Below, piece after piece: positions 42,245-53,024 of a stretch of 64,000 nucleotides of DNA (its first letter is position 1; every line of letters begins with the position of its first letter). The notes beneath the pieces were generated by a model, which was not told where the DNA came from, searched no databases, and saw nothing but the letters and a program-made list of their open reading frames with translations. The translations under genes and the position numbers were made by a program. Source of the DNA: Streptomyces sp. A 4/2 (GTDB lineage Bacteria > Actinomycetota > Actinomycetes > Streptomycetales > Streptomycetaceae); assembly GCF_940670765.1 (NCBI RefSeq), contig NZ_CALNVW010000025.1, forward strand, positions 62,001-126,000. The letters run 5' to 3'.

Positions 42245-43366
42245 ATGACAGCAGCAGGGAAGCACCAGGTGAGCCGGGCGGAGACTCCCCGCAGGGCCAA
42301 CCGGCAAGGACGAGCGGGCATCCGGGACGTGGCCGCCGCAGCCGGTGTCTCCATCACGACCGTCTCCGACGCGCTCAACGGCAAGGGCAGGCTCCCGGAC
42401 GCCACCCGCCGCCATGTCCGCGAGGTCGCAGACCGGCTGGGCTATCGCCCTTCCGCCGCGGCCCGAACCCTCCGTACCGGCAAGTCGGGCCTCATCGGCC
42501 TGACCGTGACGACCTACGGGGATGAACCTTTCACCTTCACCGAATTCGCGTACTTCGCCGAGATGGCCAGAGCCGCCACCTCCGCCGCGCTCGCACGCGG
42601 CTATGCCCTCGTCATCCTCCCCGCCACCTCACGCCACAGCGCGGTCGACGTCTGGTCGAACGTCGCCCTCGACGGCACCGTCGTCATCGACCCCTCCGAT
42701 CACGACCCGGTCGTCAGCGAACTCGTACGCCAAGGGCTCCCCGTCGTCTCCGACGGACGCCCGGCGGGCTCCCTGCCCGTCACGGCCTGGGTCGACAACG
42801 ACCACGAAGCCGCGGTCCTCGATCTGCTCGACCACCTGGCCGCCGCCGGAGCCCGCCGTATCGGGCTGCTGACCGGCACCACCACCGACACCTACACCCG
42901 CCTCTCCACCACCGCGTATCTGCACTGGTGCGAGCGGGTCGGACAGGACCCGGTCTACGAGTCCTACCCCGCCCACGACCCCTGCGCCGGAGCCGTCGCG
43001 GCCGACCGGCTCCTCGCCCGCCCCGACCGGCCCGACGCCGTGTACGGGCTCTTCGACCCGAACGGCACCGACCTGCTGGCAGCGGCGCGACGGTACGGAC
43101 TGCGCGTCCCCGAGGATCTGCTGCTGGTCTGCTGCAGCGAATCCACCGTGTACGCCAGCACCGAGCCGCCCATCACCACCCTGTCCCTCAAGCCCCGCCG
43201 GATCGGCACCGCGGTCATCCAGTTACTCATCGACGCCATCGAAGGCATCAACGACGACCACCCGGTCGAGCAGGTGATACCGACCGAACTCATCGTCCGG
43301 ACCTCCTCGCAGCGCCGTCCGCCGCGCACCACGGTGAGCGCACCGCGCTCTCCCGCCCCGGACTGA
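42245..43366 (+). CDS. LacI family transcriptional regulator with a TTA codon
   Basis: A 373-residue regulator from ATG 42245. The helix-turn-helix is GIRDVAAAAGVSITTVSDALNGKGRLPD, and the hinge helix RPSAAARTLRTGK; the periplasmic-binding-like core follows with PDAVYGLFDPNGTDLLAAAR and IPTELIVR near the end. The ligand is unknown. The codon at 43223-43225 (residue 327, in VIQLLIDAI) is TTA, the rarest Streptomyces codon, read only by the bldA tRNA. Expression should therefore be tied to late growth or development. Confidence 0.9.
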   Translation: MTAAGKHQVSRAETPRRANRQGRAGIRDVAAAAGVSITTVSDALNGKGRLPDATRRHVREVADRLGYRPSAAARTLRTGKSGLIGLTVTTYGDEPFTFTEFAYFAEMARAATSAALARGYALVILPATSRHSAVDVWSNVALDGTVVIDPSDHDPVVSELVRQGLPVVSDGRPAGSLPVTAWVDNDHEAAVLDLLDHLAAAGARRIGLLTGTTTDTYTRLSTTAYLHWCERVGQDPVYESYPAHDPCAGAVAADRLLARPDRPDAVYGLFDPNGTDLLAAARRYGLRVPEDLLLVCCSESTVYASTEPPITTLSLKPRRIGTAVIQLLIDAIEGINDDHPVEQVIPTELIVRTSSQRRPPRTTVSAPRSPAPD

Positions 43367-43538
43367 TCGCCTCATTAGGCGCGAAACGGTCAGTCGACCC
43401 CAGGAGCGCACGGATTCAGCCCCCCTGGTGCGTCACACATACCGAGTCGCATTCCTATGATGGGCGGACGACACCGCGGACCCCCCGACCAGGCAGGTCC
43501 GACCGGTGCACGGCGGCGCGACGGTGGTGGAGGGGTCG

Positions 43539-44630
43539 ATGACTCAGGGGGCCGGTCTGGAACCCGCGATGCGGACGGCGACAGTGCGGGACTTCCGCGT
43601 ACCGCCTCTGCCCGCGCCCGAGCACGTCCACGACGCCGGGAGGCCGCCTCGGTACGCCGCCGGTGAGGAGCCGGACGGATACACGCCGACCCAGCGGGAC
43701 CTCCCGGTCATCGGCCGCGGCGCCCCCGCCGACACGCTCGTCGTACGGACCGTGCCCGACCCCGCGGCGGCCGACGCCGCCGAGACGGCCGTCGCCGATG
43801 CCGACGGGGGCCCCGGGCCGCTCTTCGTCGTCGGTGACGTCCACGGGTACCTCGACGAGCTCCTGGCCGCCCTGCGCGCCCAGGGGCTCATCGACGCCGA
43901 GGGCAACTGGTCCGCGGGCAACGCCCGGCTCTGGTTCCTCGGCGACTTCACCGACCGCGGACCCGACGGCATCGGCGTCATCGATCTCGTCATGCGGCTG
44001 TCCGCCGAGGCCGCGGCCTCGGGCGGCTACTGCAAGGCCCTGATGGGCAACCACGAACTGCTGCTGCTCGGCGCCAAGCGTTTCGGCGACACCCCCGTCA
44101 ACTCCGGTGCGGGTACCGCCACTTTCCAGGCCGCCTGGCTGCTGAACGGCGGCCAGAAGGCCGACATGGACCGGCTCCAGGACGTTCATCTCCAGTGGAT
44201 GTCCCGGCTCGACGCCATCGAGCTGGAGGACGACCACCTCCTGGTGCACTCCGACACCACGGCCTATCTCGACTACGGCGATTCCCTCGAAGCCGTCAAC
44301 GACACCGTCCGCGAGACACTCACCCGCAACGACGCCGACGAGTGCTGGGACCTGTTCCGCAAGTTCACCAAGCGCTTCGCGTTCCGCGACGAGTCGGGGC
44401 CGCAGGCGGTCCGGGAGCTCCTCGGGGTCTTCGGCGGCCATCGCATCGTCCACGGTCACAGCCCCATTCCGTATCTGCTGGGCGAGGTCGGGGCCGAGGA
44501 CGGCGAGGACGGACCGCGCACGGTCATCGAGGGGCCGCACGTGTACGCCGACGGGCTCGCCATCGCCATGGACGGCGGCGTGACCATGGCCGGAAAGCTG
44601 CTCGTGGTCCGGCTTCCGCTCCCCAACTGA
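43539..44630 (+). CDS. PPP-type metallophosphoesterase
   Basis: A 363-residue phosphoesterase. ATG 43539 follows GGAGGGG; GTG 43506 is in frame. A Pro/Ala-rich N-terminus (about 1-90) leads to the calcineurin-like core: GDVHGYLDEL, GDFTDRGPDG, GNHELLLLG, LLVHSDT, and GHSPIPY supply all the di-metal ligands. Such proteins include PrpA/ApaH-like phosphatases acting on phosphoproteins or dinucleoside polyphosphates. The substrate here cannot be chosen. It is followed by an unrelated membrane protein gene. Confidence 0.9.
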   Translation: MTQGAGLEPAMRTATVRDFRVPPLPAPEHVHDAGRPPRYAAGEEPDGYTPTQRDLPVIGRGAPADTLVVRTVPDPAAADAAETAVADADGGPGPLFVVGDVHGYLDELLAALRAQGLIDAEGNWSAGNARLWFLGDFTDRGPDGIGVIDLVMRLSAEAAASGGYCKALMGNHELLLLGAKRFGDTPVNSGAGTATFQAAWLLNGGQKADMDRLQDVHLQWMSRLDAIELEDDHLLVHSDTTAYLDYGDSLEAVNDTVRETLTRNDADECWDLFRKFTKRFAFRDESGPQAVRELLGVFGGHRIVHGHSPIPYLLGEVGAEDGEDGPRTVIEGPHVYADGLAIAMDGGVTMAGKLLVVRLPLPN

Positions 44631-44785
44631 TCGGCGGACCGAGAGGCGATTTACGGAAACCCTCTGTTACCCCGTGCCATTACCGCTCTACCATCGGGTT
44701 ATCCGTAGCAGGCTCTCCTCCGTTCACGTCCGACCGCCCGTCAGAAGGCGGGCGGTCCAGGCCAACGGAGCATCGGGGGATGCAC

Positions 44786-45613
44786 ATGAACAGCGATTCG
44801 CACCTGCGGACCGAAGACCGCCCGGAGTTCGAGCGAGTTCTCGACGACGCGCTGCGCGCCGCACCGGACCGACCGGACCTCGCCGCAGTGGGACAGCGGC
44901 TCAACAGCGAACAGCTGCGCACCATGGTGCTCAACGCGGATGCCCTCGTCACCACGGCCGCGGCAGCCGAGTACGAGCACTTCGTGAAGATGCGGGCCGA
45001 GCTGCGCGCACCCGCCGCGGCCTCGGTACGGACCGCCGTTCTCACCCCGGGCCGGGGCGGGACCGGTTCGGGCGCCGGGCTCACCGCCGTCGTCGCCGTG
45101 CTGGCCCCCGTACTGGCGGGCACCGCAGCCGCGATCTTCCTGCTGGTGGGCTATCTGCTGAAGGCTCTCAGCGCACCGCCCGCCTTCGCCGACACCATGG
45201 TCACCGCGGGCTGGGCCTTCGCCGCGCTCACCGCTGCCGCCATCCTGTTCGCCGCGATCGGGCTGCTCATCACCGCCCTGCGCAACAGCTCGAACGAGGT
45301 GCACCGGGAGGCCGAGGAGGAGAACGGCGACGACGAACTGTCCGAGGAGGTCGCCCGCGCCCGTGACGCCTGGCGTCACGCGCTGCTGGAGCGGGGCATC
45401 GTCCCGTTCCTGCGCAACGCCCTCGCCGACCCCAGCGCCGACCCGGCGGCCCCCGCCCCGTACCGTCCGGCGGGCCGCATCCCCAGCCTCGGCTACAGCC
45501 GGCCCGACTTCACCGGCCCGGACGAAGGAACGGCCGCCCACGAGCGTCCCAGTTTCACCAGCCCGGACTTCACCAGTCCGGACTTCGGCGGCCCCGACCA
45601 CCAGCCGGAGTAG
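44786..45613 (+). CDS. Two-helix membrane protein with repetitive PDF-rich tail
   Basis: A 275-residue protein; ATG 44786 has GGGGG 6 bases before it (ATG 44780 is possible). Residues about 1-85 are soluble and helical. Two hydrophobic helices follow, LTAVVAVLAPVLAGTAAAIF and WAFAALTAAAILFAAIGLLI, then a charged coiled-coil-like part (EEENGDDELSEEVARARDA). The C-terminal 40 residues repeat PDFTxPD/PSFTSPDF units. From memory this is a family of Streptomyces transmembrane proteins without known function. Not part of an obvious operon. Confidence 0.82.
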   Translation: MNSDSHLRTEDRPEFERVLDDALRAAPDRPDLAAVGQRLNSEQLRTMVLNADALVTTAAAAEYEHFVKMRAELRAPAAASVRTAVLTPGRGGTGSGAGLTAVVAVLAPVLAGTAAAIFLLVGYLLKALSAPPAFADTMVTAGWAFAALTAAAILFAAIGLLITALRNSSNEVHREAEEENGDDELSEEVARARDAWRHALLERGIVPFLRNALADPSADPAAPAPYRPAGRIPSLGYSRPDFTGPDEGTAAHERPSFTSPDFTSPDFGGPDHQPE

Positions 45614-45618
45614 GACCG

Positions 45619-45678
45619 CCCCGGACCGGCAGGCCCCCTGGACTTCGCCGAAGCCGGGGGGGGGCTGCCGGACCGGTC
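45619..45678. terminator. Bidirectional terminator between convergent genes
   Basis: CCGGACCGGCAGGCCCCC near 45621 pairs imperfectly with GGGGGCTGCCGGACCGG near 45660-45677 (one mismatch and a bulge). It separates the membrane-protein gene from thiC. Confidence 0.6.
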
Positions 45679-45681
45679 GGC

Positions 45682-47575
<1,894 letters not shown>

Positions 47576-47656
47576 TGCCCCCACGCTAACGCCATCCCCC
47601 GGGCGCTGAACAGAGGGCCCCCGCCCGGCCCCCTCGGTTCTTGCGATGATCGGCCG

Positions 47657-48982
47657 GTGACCTCGCTCCAGGAACAGCACAGCCACACGCACGGCCACGG
47701 CCCCGCCGCACCGGTGTCGACGCATCTGCGCAAGGTCGTCGCGGCGGTGCTGATTCCCTTCGGTGCGGCGGTGATTGTCGGTCTTGTGGTGCTCTGGCCG
47801 GGCGGTGCGCCTCCGCACGCACGCAGCGGTGTCGGCTTCGACCGGCAGACGCAGCAGGGCAGGGTGGTGGCCCTGACGCCGGTCAACTGCCAGGACGTGC
47901 AGGCCGGTCAGCCGTCCGCGCCGCCGGGCGGGTCCTCCGCCACGGAGCAGCCGACGAGCCAGGGCGGGCAGGGCGGGCAGGGCAAGCTGTGCAAGAAGGC
48001 CAAGGTCGAGGTGGCGAGCGGCAAGGACAAGGGACGTACGTTCACCGAGCTCGTCCAGCCGGACGCACCGCGGCAGTTGCACCAGGGACAGGGCGTGATC
48101 GTGGCGTACGCGCCCGACGCACCGCGTGATCTCCAGTACTCGGTGTCCGACGTGGACCGGAAGTTCCCGATGGCGCTGCTGGCCGGCATCTTCGCGCTGG
48201 TGGTGGTCGCGGTGGGCCGGATGCGGGGGCTGATGGCGCTGGTGGCCCTGGCCGTCAGCTTCGCCGTACTGACGCTGTTCATCCTGCCCGCGATCCTGCA
48301 GGGTTCGAATCCGCTGGTCGTGGCGGTCATCGGGGCGAGCGCGATCATGCTGATCGCGCTCTACACCTGTCACGGGCTGACGGCGCGCACCTCGGTCGCG
48401 GTCATCGGCACGCTGATCTCGCTGATGCTGATCGGGCTGCTCGGCTCGCTGTTCATCGGCTGGGCGAGCCTCTCCGGCAACACCGACGACAGCACCGGAC
48501 TGATCCATGGCCTGTACCCGCACATCGACATGAGCGGGCTGCTGTTGGCGAGCGTCGTCATCGGCTCGCTCGGAGTGCTGGACGATGTGACGGTCACCCA
48601 GACCTCCGCCGTCTGGGAACTGCACCGGGCGGACCCCACGATGGGCGCACGCGGGCTCTACCGCGCCGGGATCCGGATCGGCCGCGACCACATCGCGTCG
48701 GTCGTCAACACCCTCGTCCTGGCGTACGCGGGCGCCGCCCTGCCGCTCCTGCTGCTGTTCTCCATCGCGCAGAGCAGCGTGGGTACGGTGGCCAACGCGG
48801 AGCTGGTGGCCGAGGAGATCGTACGGACCCTGGTCGGGTCCATCGGCCTGGTCGCCTCGGTGCCGGTGACCACGGCGCTCGCGGCGCTGGTGGTGGCCGC
48901 GGACCGGCGGAGCGGGGGAGAGGGGCACGCCCCGCCCGGCCGGGCGGTGCGGGGCGGTGGGGGCCGCCGCCGCAGACGCTGA
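47657..48982 (+). CDS. YibE/F-like integral membrane protein
   Basis: A 441-residue protein from GTG 47657. The N-terminus is His-rich (EQHSHTHGHG), followed by a TM helix (VVAAVLIPFGAAVIVGLVV), an extracytoplasmic domain (about 60-170), and seven or eight helices (about 175-420) with the YibE/F motifs LDDVTVTQTSAV and GLYPHIDMSG. The C-terminus is a basic Gly/Arg tail. The family's function is unknown; in Lactococcus/Bacillus relatives they have been linked to envelope or extrusion functions only by annotation. Confidence 0.85.
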   Translation: MTSLQEQHSHTHGHGPAAPVSTHLRKVVAAVLIPFGAAVIVGLVVLWPGGAPPHARSGVGFDRQTQQGRVVALTPVNCQDVQAGQPSAPPGGSSATEQPTSQGGQGGQGKLCKKAKVEVASGKDKGRTFTELVQPDAPRQLHQGQGVIVAYAPDAPRDLQYSVSDVDRKFPMALLAGIFALVVVAVGRMRGLMALVALAVSFAVLTLFILPAILQGSNPLVVAVIGASAIMLIALYTCHGLTARTSVAVIGTLISLMLIGLLGSLFIGWASLSGNTDDSTGLIHGLYPHIDMSGLLLASVVIGSLGVLDDVTVTQTSAVWELHRADPTMGARGLYRAGIRIGRDHIASVVNTLVLAYAGAALPLLLLFSIAQSSVGTVANAELVAEEIVRTLVGSIGLVASVPVTTALAALVVAADRRSGGEGHAPPGRAVRGGGGRRRRR

Positions 48983-49010
48983 TCCAGGTCCGTACCGGGA
49001 GGTATCGCGG

Positions 49011-49445
49011 TCAGCCCGCGTTCTCCTCGGCCAGGATCCGGCCGAGCGCCTCGTCCAGGTTTCCGTCGAAGTCGCCCAGGCTGCGCTCCTGTCCGAGCGG
49101 GACGAGCTTGTCGGTGCGGTCGAGGAAGGCGATCAGCGGCGCGCTGCCCGCCCGGAAGAGCGCGCGGTCGGCGCCGACCTGGAGCCGCAGATGGACATCG
49201 GACAGTCCCGTCGGCTCGCTGGGTGAGATGTGCACATCGCCGTCGCCCGTGGGGGCGTTGATCCCGTCGAGGAGCAGTTCGCGACCGAACGTCCAGGTCA
49301 CCGGTGCGTCTCCGGGAAGGTGGAAGGTCATCCGGATCGCATACGGGTCACCCACCTCGTAGCGGAGTTCCACCGGAATACGGAACGAGAGCTCCTCGGA
49401 GACGAGGAAGCTCATCATGACCTCTGCCTGGACCGATTCGCGCAT
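49011..49445 (-). CDS. ssgA: SsgA, SsgA-like protein controlling sporulation-specific cell division
   Basis: A 144-residue protein starting MRESVQAEVMMSFLVSEE, which I recognise as SsgA. SsgA-like proteins occur only in morphologically complex actinomycetes; SsgA activates sporulation septation and affects where SsgB and FtsZ localise, and drives hyphal branching. The family signatures ELSFRIPVELRYEVGDPYAIR and FGRELLLDG and the C-terminal LDEALGRILAEE are all present. Its expression depends on SsgR, encoded just upstream (49560-50330). Confidence 0.95.
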   Translation of the reverse strand: MRESVQAEVMMSFLVSEELSFRIPVELRYEVGDPYAIRMTFHLPGDAPVTWTFGRELLLDGINAPTGDGDVHISPSEPTGLSDVHLRLQVGADRALFRAGSAPLIAFLDRTDKLVPLGQERSLGDFDGNLDEALGRILAEENAG

Positions 49446-49559
49446 GTCCCTACCCCGCAGTAGACGCCGTGTTGGATCGCAAGATGGCCGGGACTGTTCC
49501 CTCAGGCCCTCTTGACGTAATCGTGCTGTAAGCGCTAGCGGATCACAAGGAGTGATATT

Positions 49560-50330
49560 TCAGATACTGATAGAGAACGCGAGCGAACCGAGTAAAGCGC
49601 CAACCTCGGACCGTAGCGTTTCGACTGCGGAGCGCAACCGTTCTTCCTCGTTCGCAGGGCCGGAAATGGCCATCGCGGCGGCACCCGATCCGGCCGTGAT
49701 CGGGATGGCCGCGCAGACCGTTCCGAGGGCGTACTCCTGCTGCTCGACGATCGGTTGCATACGTTCCGCAGCGGCCAGTCGCCGCAGCAGGATGCCCCGG
49801 TCACGCACCGAATGGCGGGTCAGCGGACGGACCGGATAGCGGTCCAGATGGTCCTCGCGCGAGGCCGCGTCGAGCTGGCTCAGCAGACACTGACCAAGGG
49901 CGTGTGCATGACCGGTTTCACGGAAGTCCGCCCATTCCTCGACAGCGGGCGCGGCGGGTGTGTCGGAGACCGCGACGAGCTCGATCTCGCCCTGGCGGTA
50001 GACCGCAAAATAAACCGGAACCCCGAGCGCGTCACGCCAGTGGGTGAGTGAATCGACCAGCGTGGCCCGGCGGTTCTGCACCGCTCCGCCGCCCGCCAGC
50101 CGCTCGGCTGCGGGTCCGATGACGAACACGCCGCGCTCGCGGCGCAGATATCCCTCGTGCGTCAGGGTCCGCAGCAGGTGATAGGCGGTGGGGAGGGGGA
50201 GTCCCGCCTCCCGGGCGAGCTGTTTGGCGGGGGCTCCGTCGGTGTGGGAGCCCACGGCCTCCAGCAGTCTGAGCGCTCGCTGCACCGAGCCGATCAGCGT
50301 GGGAACAGCGGTACGAGGCGTTGTCGCCAA
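49560..50330 (-). CDS. ssgR: SsgR, IclR-family activator of ssgA
   Basis: A 256-residue IclR-type regulator from TTG 50330 (MATTPRTAVPTLIGSVQRALRLLEAV). The winged helix is at 10-70 (ARLPLPTAYHLLRTLTHEGYLRRE, in parts) and the IclR effector domain at 85-250. In S. coelicolor ssgR lies directly upstream of ssgA and its product activates ssgA transcription; the same order is seen here, with a 114-base gap that should hold the ssgA promoter and the SsgR target. The TTG start suggests low-level translation. Confidence 0.93.
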   Translation of the reverse strand: MATTPRTAVPTLIGSVQRALRLLEAVGSHTDGAPAKQLAREAGLPLPTAYHLLRTLTHEGYLRRERGVFVIGPAAERLAGGGAVQNRRATLVDSLTHWRDALGVPVYFAVYRQGEIELVAVSDTPAAPAVEEWADFRETGHAHALGQCLLSQLDAASREDHLDRYPVRPLTRHSVRDRGILLRRLAAAERMQPIVEQQEYALGTVCAAIPITAGSGAAAMAISGPANEEERLRSAVETLRSEVGALLGSLAFSISI

Positions 50331-50534
50331 GCGGTCACCCCCAGCATGCGGACGGACACGCCACCCGCCGCGGGGGCTCCCCCGCAGGCCCCGCCCCGCA
50401 CAAACCGCAGGTCAGAGCGGTTTCAGGCCATTTTTCCCGAGGAGGCGGCAGAGCTTTCCACTCTAATCACAGCCTCCGTCCGGGCGGGGACACAGCTGTC
50501 CCCGTTCCCCCGGCCGGGCTAACGGCCGCAGGGG

Positions 50535-50753
50535 CTACCAGTCGTTCCGCGAGGACGACGAGGAGGTGAACTTCCGTACGACGTAGATGAGTCCGCCGAC
50601 GAGCGCGACGAAGACCAGCGCCTTGAAGAGCAGCCCGATCACGAACCCGACGACCGTCGCGATGAGGCTGCCGAACACGACCAGGGCGATGACAGGCACC
50701 GCGACCCACTTCACCCACCACGGCATTCCCGCGTAAATCTCTCGGACCGCCAT
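50535..50753 (-). CDS. Small membrane protein (DUF5326-like)
   Basis: A 72-residue protein with two hydrophobic helices, WWVKWVAVPVIALVVFGSLI and VIGLLFKALVFVALVGGLIYV, joined without a charged loop, and a Ser-rich tail (TSSSSSRNDW). I associate it with DUF5326, a conserved actinobacterial family without known function. ATG 50753 follows GGAAGAGG. It stands alone upstream of ssgR. Confidence 0.8.
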   Translation of the reverse strand: MAVREIYAGMPWWVKWVAVPVIALVVFGSLIATVVGFVIGLLFKALVFVALVGGLIYVVRKFTSSSSSRNDW

Positions 50754-50910
50754 CGCCCTTACCTCTTCCTGGGTCTTCCTGGACCACGCCGGCCACTCCG
50801 GGTGCTCTGCTTCCGATGCTAAAGGCGCCCGGGGCAGCGGCGGGGGCCTCGCAGCCCTTGAACTCCCCTGAGCCTCCCCCTACGGGACTCCGGGAGATCC
50901 CGGCCGGTCC

Positions 50911-51228
50911 TCAGCCCTCGGGCGGAGAGAAGACCACGAGAACCCGCAGGTCCTCCGAGATGTGGTGGAACTTGTGCGCCACCCCGGCCGGTACGTACAC
51001 CACACCGCCGCGCGCGACCTCGGTCGTCTCCGTCCCGACGGTGATCGAGGCCCGGCCGCTGACCACGAAGTACACCTCGTCCTGTCCGTGCGGCTGCTGC
51101 CGGTCGGTCCCGCCCGCGTCCAGTGCGTACAGCCCGACCGACATGTTCCGTTCGCGCAGGAACTGCAGATACGCGCCGTCGTTGGCAGCGCGCTCCGCCT
51201 CCAGTTCGTCCAGCCGGAATGCTTTCAT
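50911..51228 (-). CDS. Small cupin-domain protein
   Basis: A 105-residue single-domain cupin. Motif 1 is PHGQDEVYFVVSGRASI (G-x5-HxH-type with His, Asp/Glu); motif 2 is YVPAGVAHKFHH. Metal ligands His, Glu and His are plausible. It is probably a small dioxygenase- or isomerase-type enzyme or a sugar-binding domain. Divergent from the DUF360-like gene at 51280. Confidence 0.85.
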   Translation of the reverse strand: MKAFRLDELEAERAANDGAYLQFLRERNMSVGLYALDAGGTDRQQPHGQDEVYFVVSGRASITVGTETTEVARGGVVYVPAGVAHKFHHISEDLRVLVVFSPPEG

Positions 51229-51279
51229 CGCTCTTCAGCCCCTGCACTCGTACCGATCGTGTCTGCCACGATCAGACAC

Positions 51280-51657
51280 ATGAAGAATTTTGTAGTCAAG
51301 ACGGTCGCCAATGCCGCGGCCCTGTTCGTAGCTGTCTGGCTACTCCAGGACATCACGCTGGGGGGCGACTCCACCGGTCGCAAGGCCGTCACGCTGGTCA
51401 TCGTCGCGCTGGTCTTCGGCGTGGTGAACTTCGTGGTGAAGCCGATCGTGAAGTTGATCTCCTTCCCTCTGTTCATCCTCACCCTCGGGCTGATCACGCT
51501 GGTGATCAACGCCCTGATGCTGCTGCTGACCTCCTGGCTGGCGGGCACGCTGAACCTCGCCTTCCACGTCCACGGTTTCTGGACGGCTGTTCTGGGCGGC
51601 CTGATCATCTCGATCGTCTCGTGGGCGATGAACCTCGCCCTGCCCGACGAGGACTGA
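51280..51657 (+). CDS. Four-helix membrane protein (PF04020, 'phage holin family')
   Basis: A 125-residue protein with four hydrophobic helices (VVKTVANAAALFVAVWLL, AVTLVIVALVFGVVNFVV, LFILTLGLITLVINALML, FWTAVLGGLIISIVSWAM). PF04020-type proteins occur singly in bacterial chromosomes; despite the database label there is no phage context here. ATG 51280 lacks a clear ribosome site and follows directly after an inverted repeat, so a leaderless transcript is possible. Its stop TGA precedes the next start by only one base. Confidence 0.83.
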   Translation: MKNFVVKTVANAAALFVAVWLLQDITLGGDSTGRKAVTLVIVALVFGVVNFVVKPIVKLISFPLFILTLGLITLVINALMLLLTSWLAGTLNLAFHVHGFWTAVLGGLIISIVSWAMNLALPDED

Positions 51658-51658
51658 G

Positions 51659-52822
51659 ATGACCACGACGCCCGAGATGCCCGGGACGGCCGCCGGAGAC
51701 GGAACACGCGCGGTACGGGCCGGGCTGCCCACGCCGGTCAAGTACGAACCGACCCTGCCGGGGCCGGTCTTCGCCGCCCACTACCACCTGCCGGGCGAAC
51801 CCATAGGGCCGTACACCTACGGCCGCGACACCAACCCGACCTGGACGCACCTGGAAGCGGCCATCAGCGAGCTGGAGTCCCCCCGGGAGCCCGCCGAGAC
51901 GATCACCTTCGCCTCCGGCATGGCAGCGGTCTCCGCGGTCCTCCTCTCCCAGGCCCGCGCCGGGGACACGGTGGTCCTCCCCGACGACGGGTACCAGGCA
52001 CTGCCGCTCGTACGCGAACAGCTGGAGGCGTACGGCATCACGGTGCGCACCGCGCCGACCGGTGGCGACGCGCAGTTGCGCGTGCTGGACGGCGCCCGGC
52101 TGCTGTGGATCGAGACCCCGTCCAACCCGGGTCTCGACGTCTGCGACGTACGGCGGCTCGTGGCTGCCGCGCACGCGGGCGGAACGCTGGTCGCCGTCGA
52201 CAACACCCTCGCGACACCGCTCGGGCAGCAACCGCTGGATCTCGGCGCGGACTTCGCCGTGGCGAGCGGCACCAAGGGCCTGACCGGACACGGGGACCTC
52301 CTGCTCGGTTACGTGACCTGCCGCGACCCGGAGCTCGCCGCCCGGGTCAGGAAGTGGCGCAAGGTGGTCGGGGCGATCCCCGGACCGATGGAGGCCTGGC
52401 TCGCGCACCGCTCGCTCGCCACGATCCAGCTGCGCGCGGACCGGCAGTCGGCGAACGCGCTGGCGCTCGCCGAGGCACTGGGCGAGCGCACGGAGATCAC
52501 CGGACTGCGCCATCCCGGACTGCCGTCGGACCCCGCGCACCGGACGGCGGCGGGGCAGATGCGCCGCTTCGGCTGCGTGGTCTCGTTCGTGCTGCCCGAC
52601 CGCGAGCACGCCGAACGCTTCCTGGACGCACTGCGCCTGGTCGACGACGCGACCAGCTTCGGCAGCGTGCGCTCCACCGCGGAGCGACGGGGGCGCTGGG
52701 GCGGCGACGCCGTGCCGGAAGGCTTCGTCCGCTTCTCCGCGGGCGTCGAGGACACCGCGGATCTGGTGGCCGACGTACTGCGGGCGCTGGACGAGGCCAG
52801 GCTGGAGCAGCCCGCTCCGTAG
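51659..52822 (+). CDS. Cystathionine gamma-lyase (Cys/Met metabolism PLP enzyme)
   Basis: A 387-residue PLP enzyme that should cleave cystathionine to cysteine, 2-oxobutyrate and ammonia. ATG 51659 immediately follows the upstream stop. The family features are YTYGRDTNPTWTHLEAAISELE, the SGMAAVSAVL segment, D in LVAVDNTLATP, and the PLP-Lys box SGTKGLTGHGDLLLG; this box reads differently from the classical TKYxxGHSD, as in several Streptomyces enzymes. Related enzymes (gamma-synthase, methionine lyase) cannot be excluded. Confidence 0.88.
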   Translation: MTTTPEMPGTAAGDGTRAVRAGLPTPVKYEPTLPGPVFAAHYHLPGEPIGPYTYGRDTNPTWTHLEAAISELESPREPAETITFASGMAAVSAVLLSQARAGDTVVLPDDGYQALPLVREQLEAYGITVRTAPTGGDAQLRVLDGARLLWIETPSNPGLDVCDVRRLVAAAHAGGTLVAVDNTLATPLGQQPLDLGADFAVASGTKGLTGHGDLLLGYVTCRDPELAARVRKWRKVVGAIPGPMEAWLAHRSLATIQLRADRQSANALALAEALGERTEITGLRHPGLPSDPAHRTAAGQMRRFGCVVSFVLPDREHAERFLDALRLVDDATSFGSVRSTAERRGRWGGDAVPEGFVRFSAGVEDTADLVADVLRALDEARLEQPAP

Positions 52823-53024
52823 CCCGGCTACGCGCGACGGACGGTCCGAGCCTCCCCCCTCATGGCTCGGACCGTCCCGGTTCCACGCGCGAAGAACCGT
52901 CCGGACAAGGCTAGTTGACCCAGCGTCAGTGTCCAATCACAGGAGCGACAGGGACCTATCGACATATTTATAGTTGTACCCGGGCGGGGATGCCTTCGAC
53001 GCAGCCAGACAGGAGGGCACGGCC

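Noticed and set aside
51280-51657. Phage holin and prophage remnant
   Set aside because: The family label is misleading; the gene is a small chromosomal membrane protein with no endolysin, integrase or att repeats nearby.
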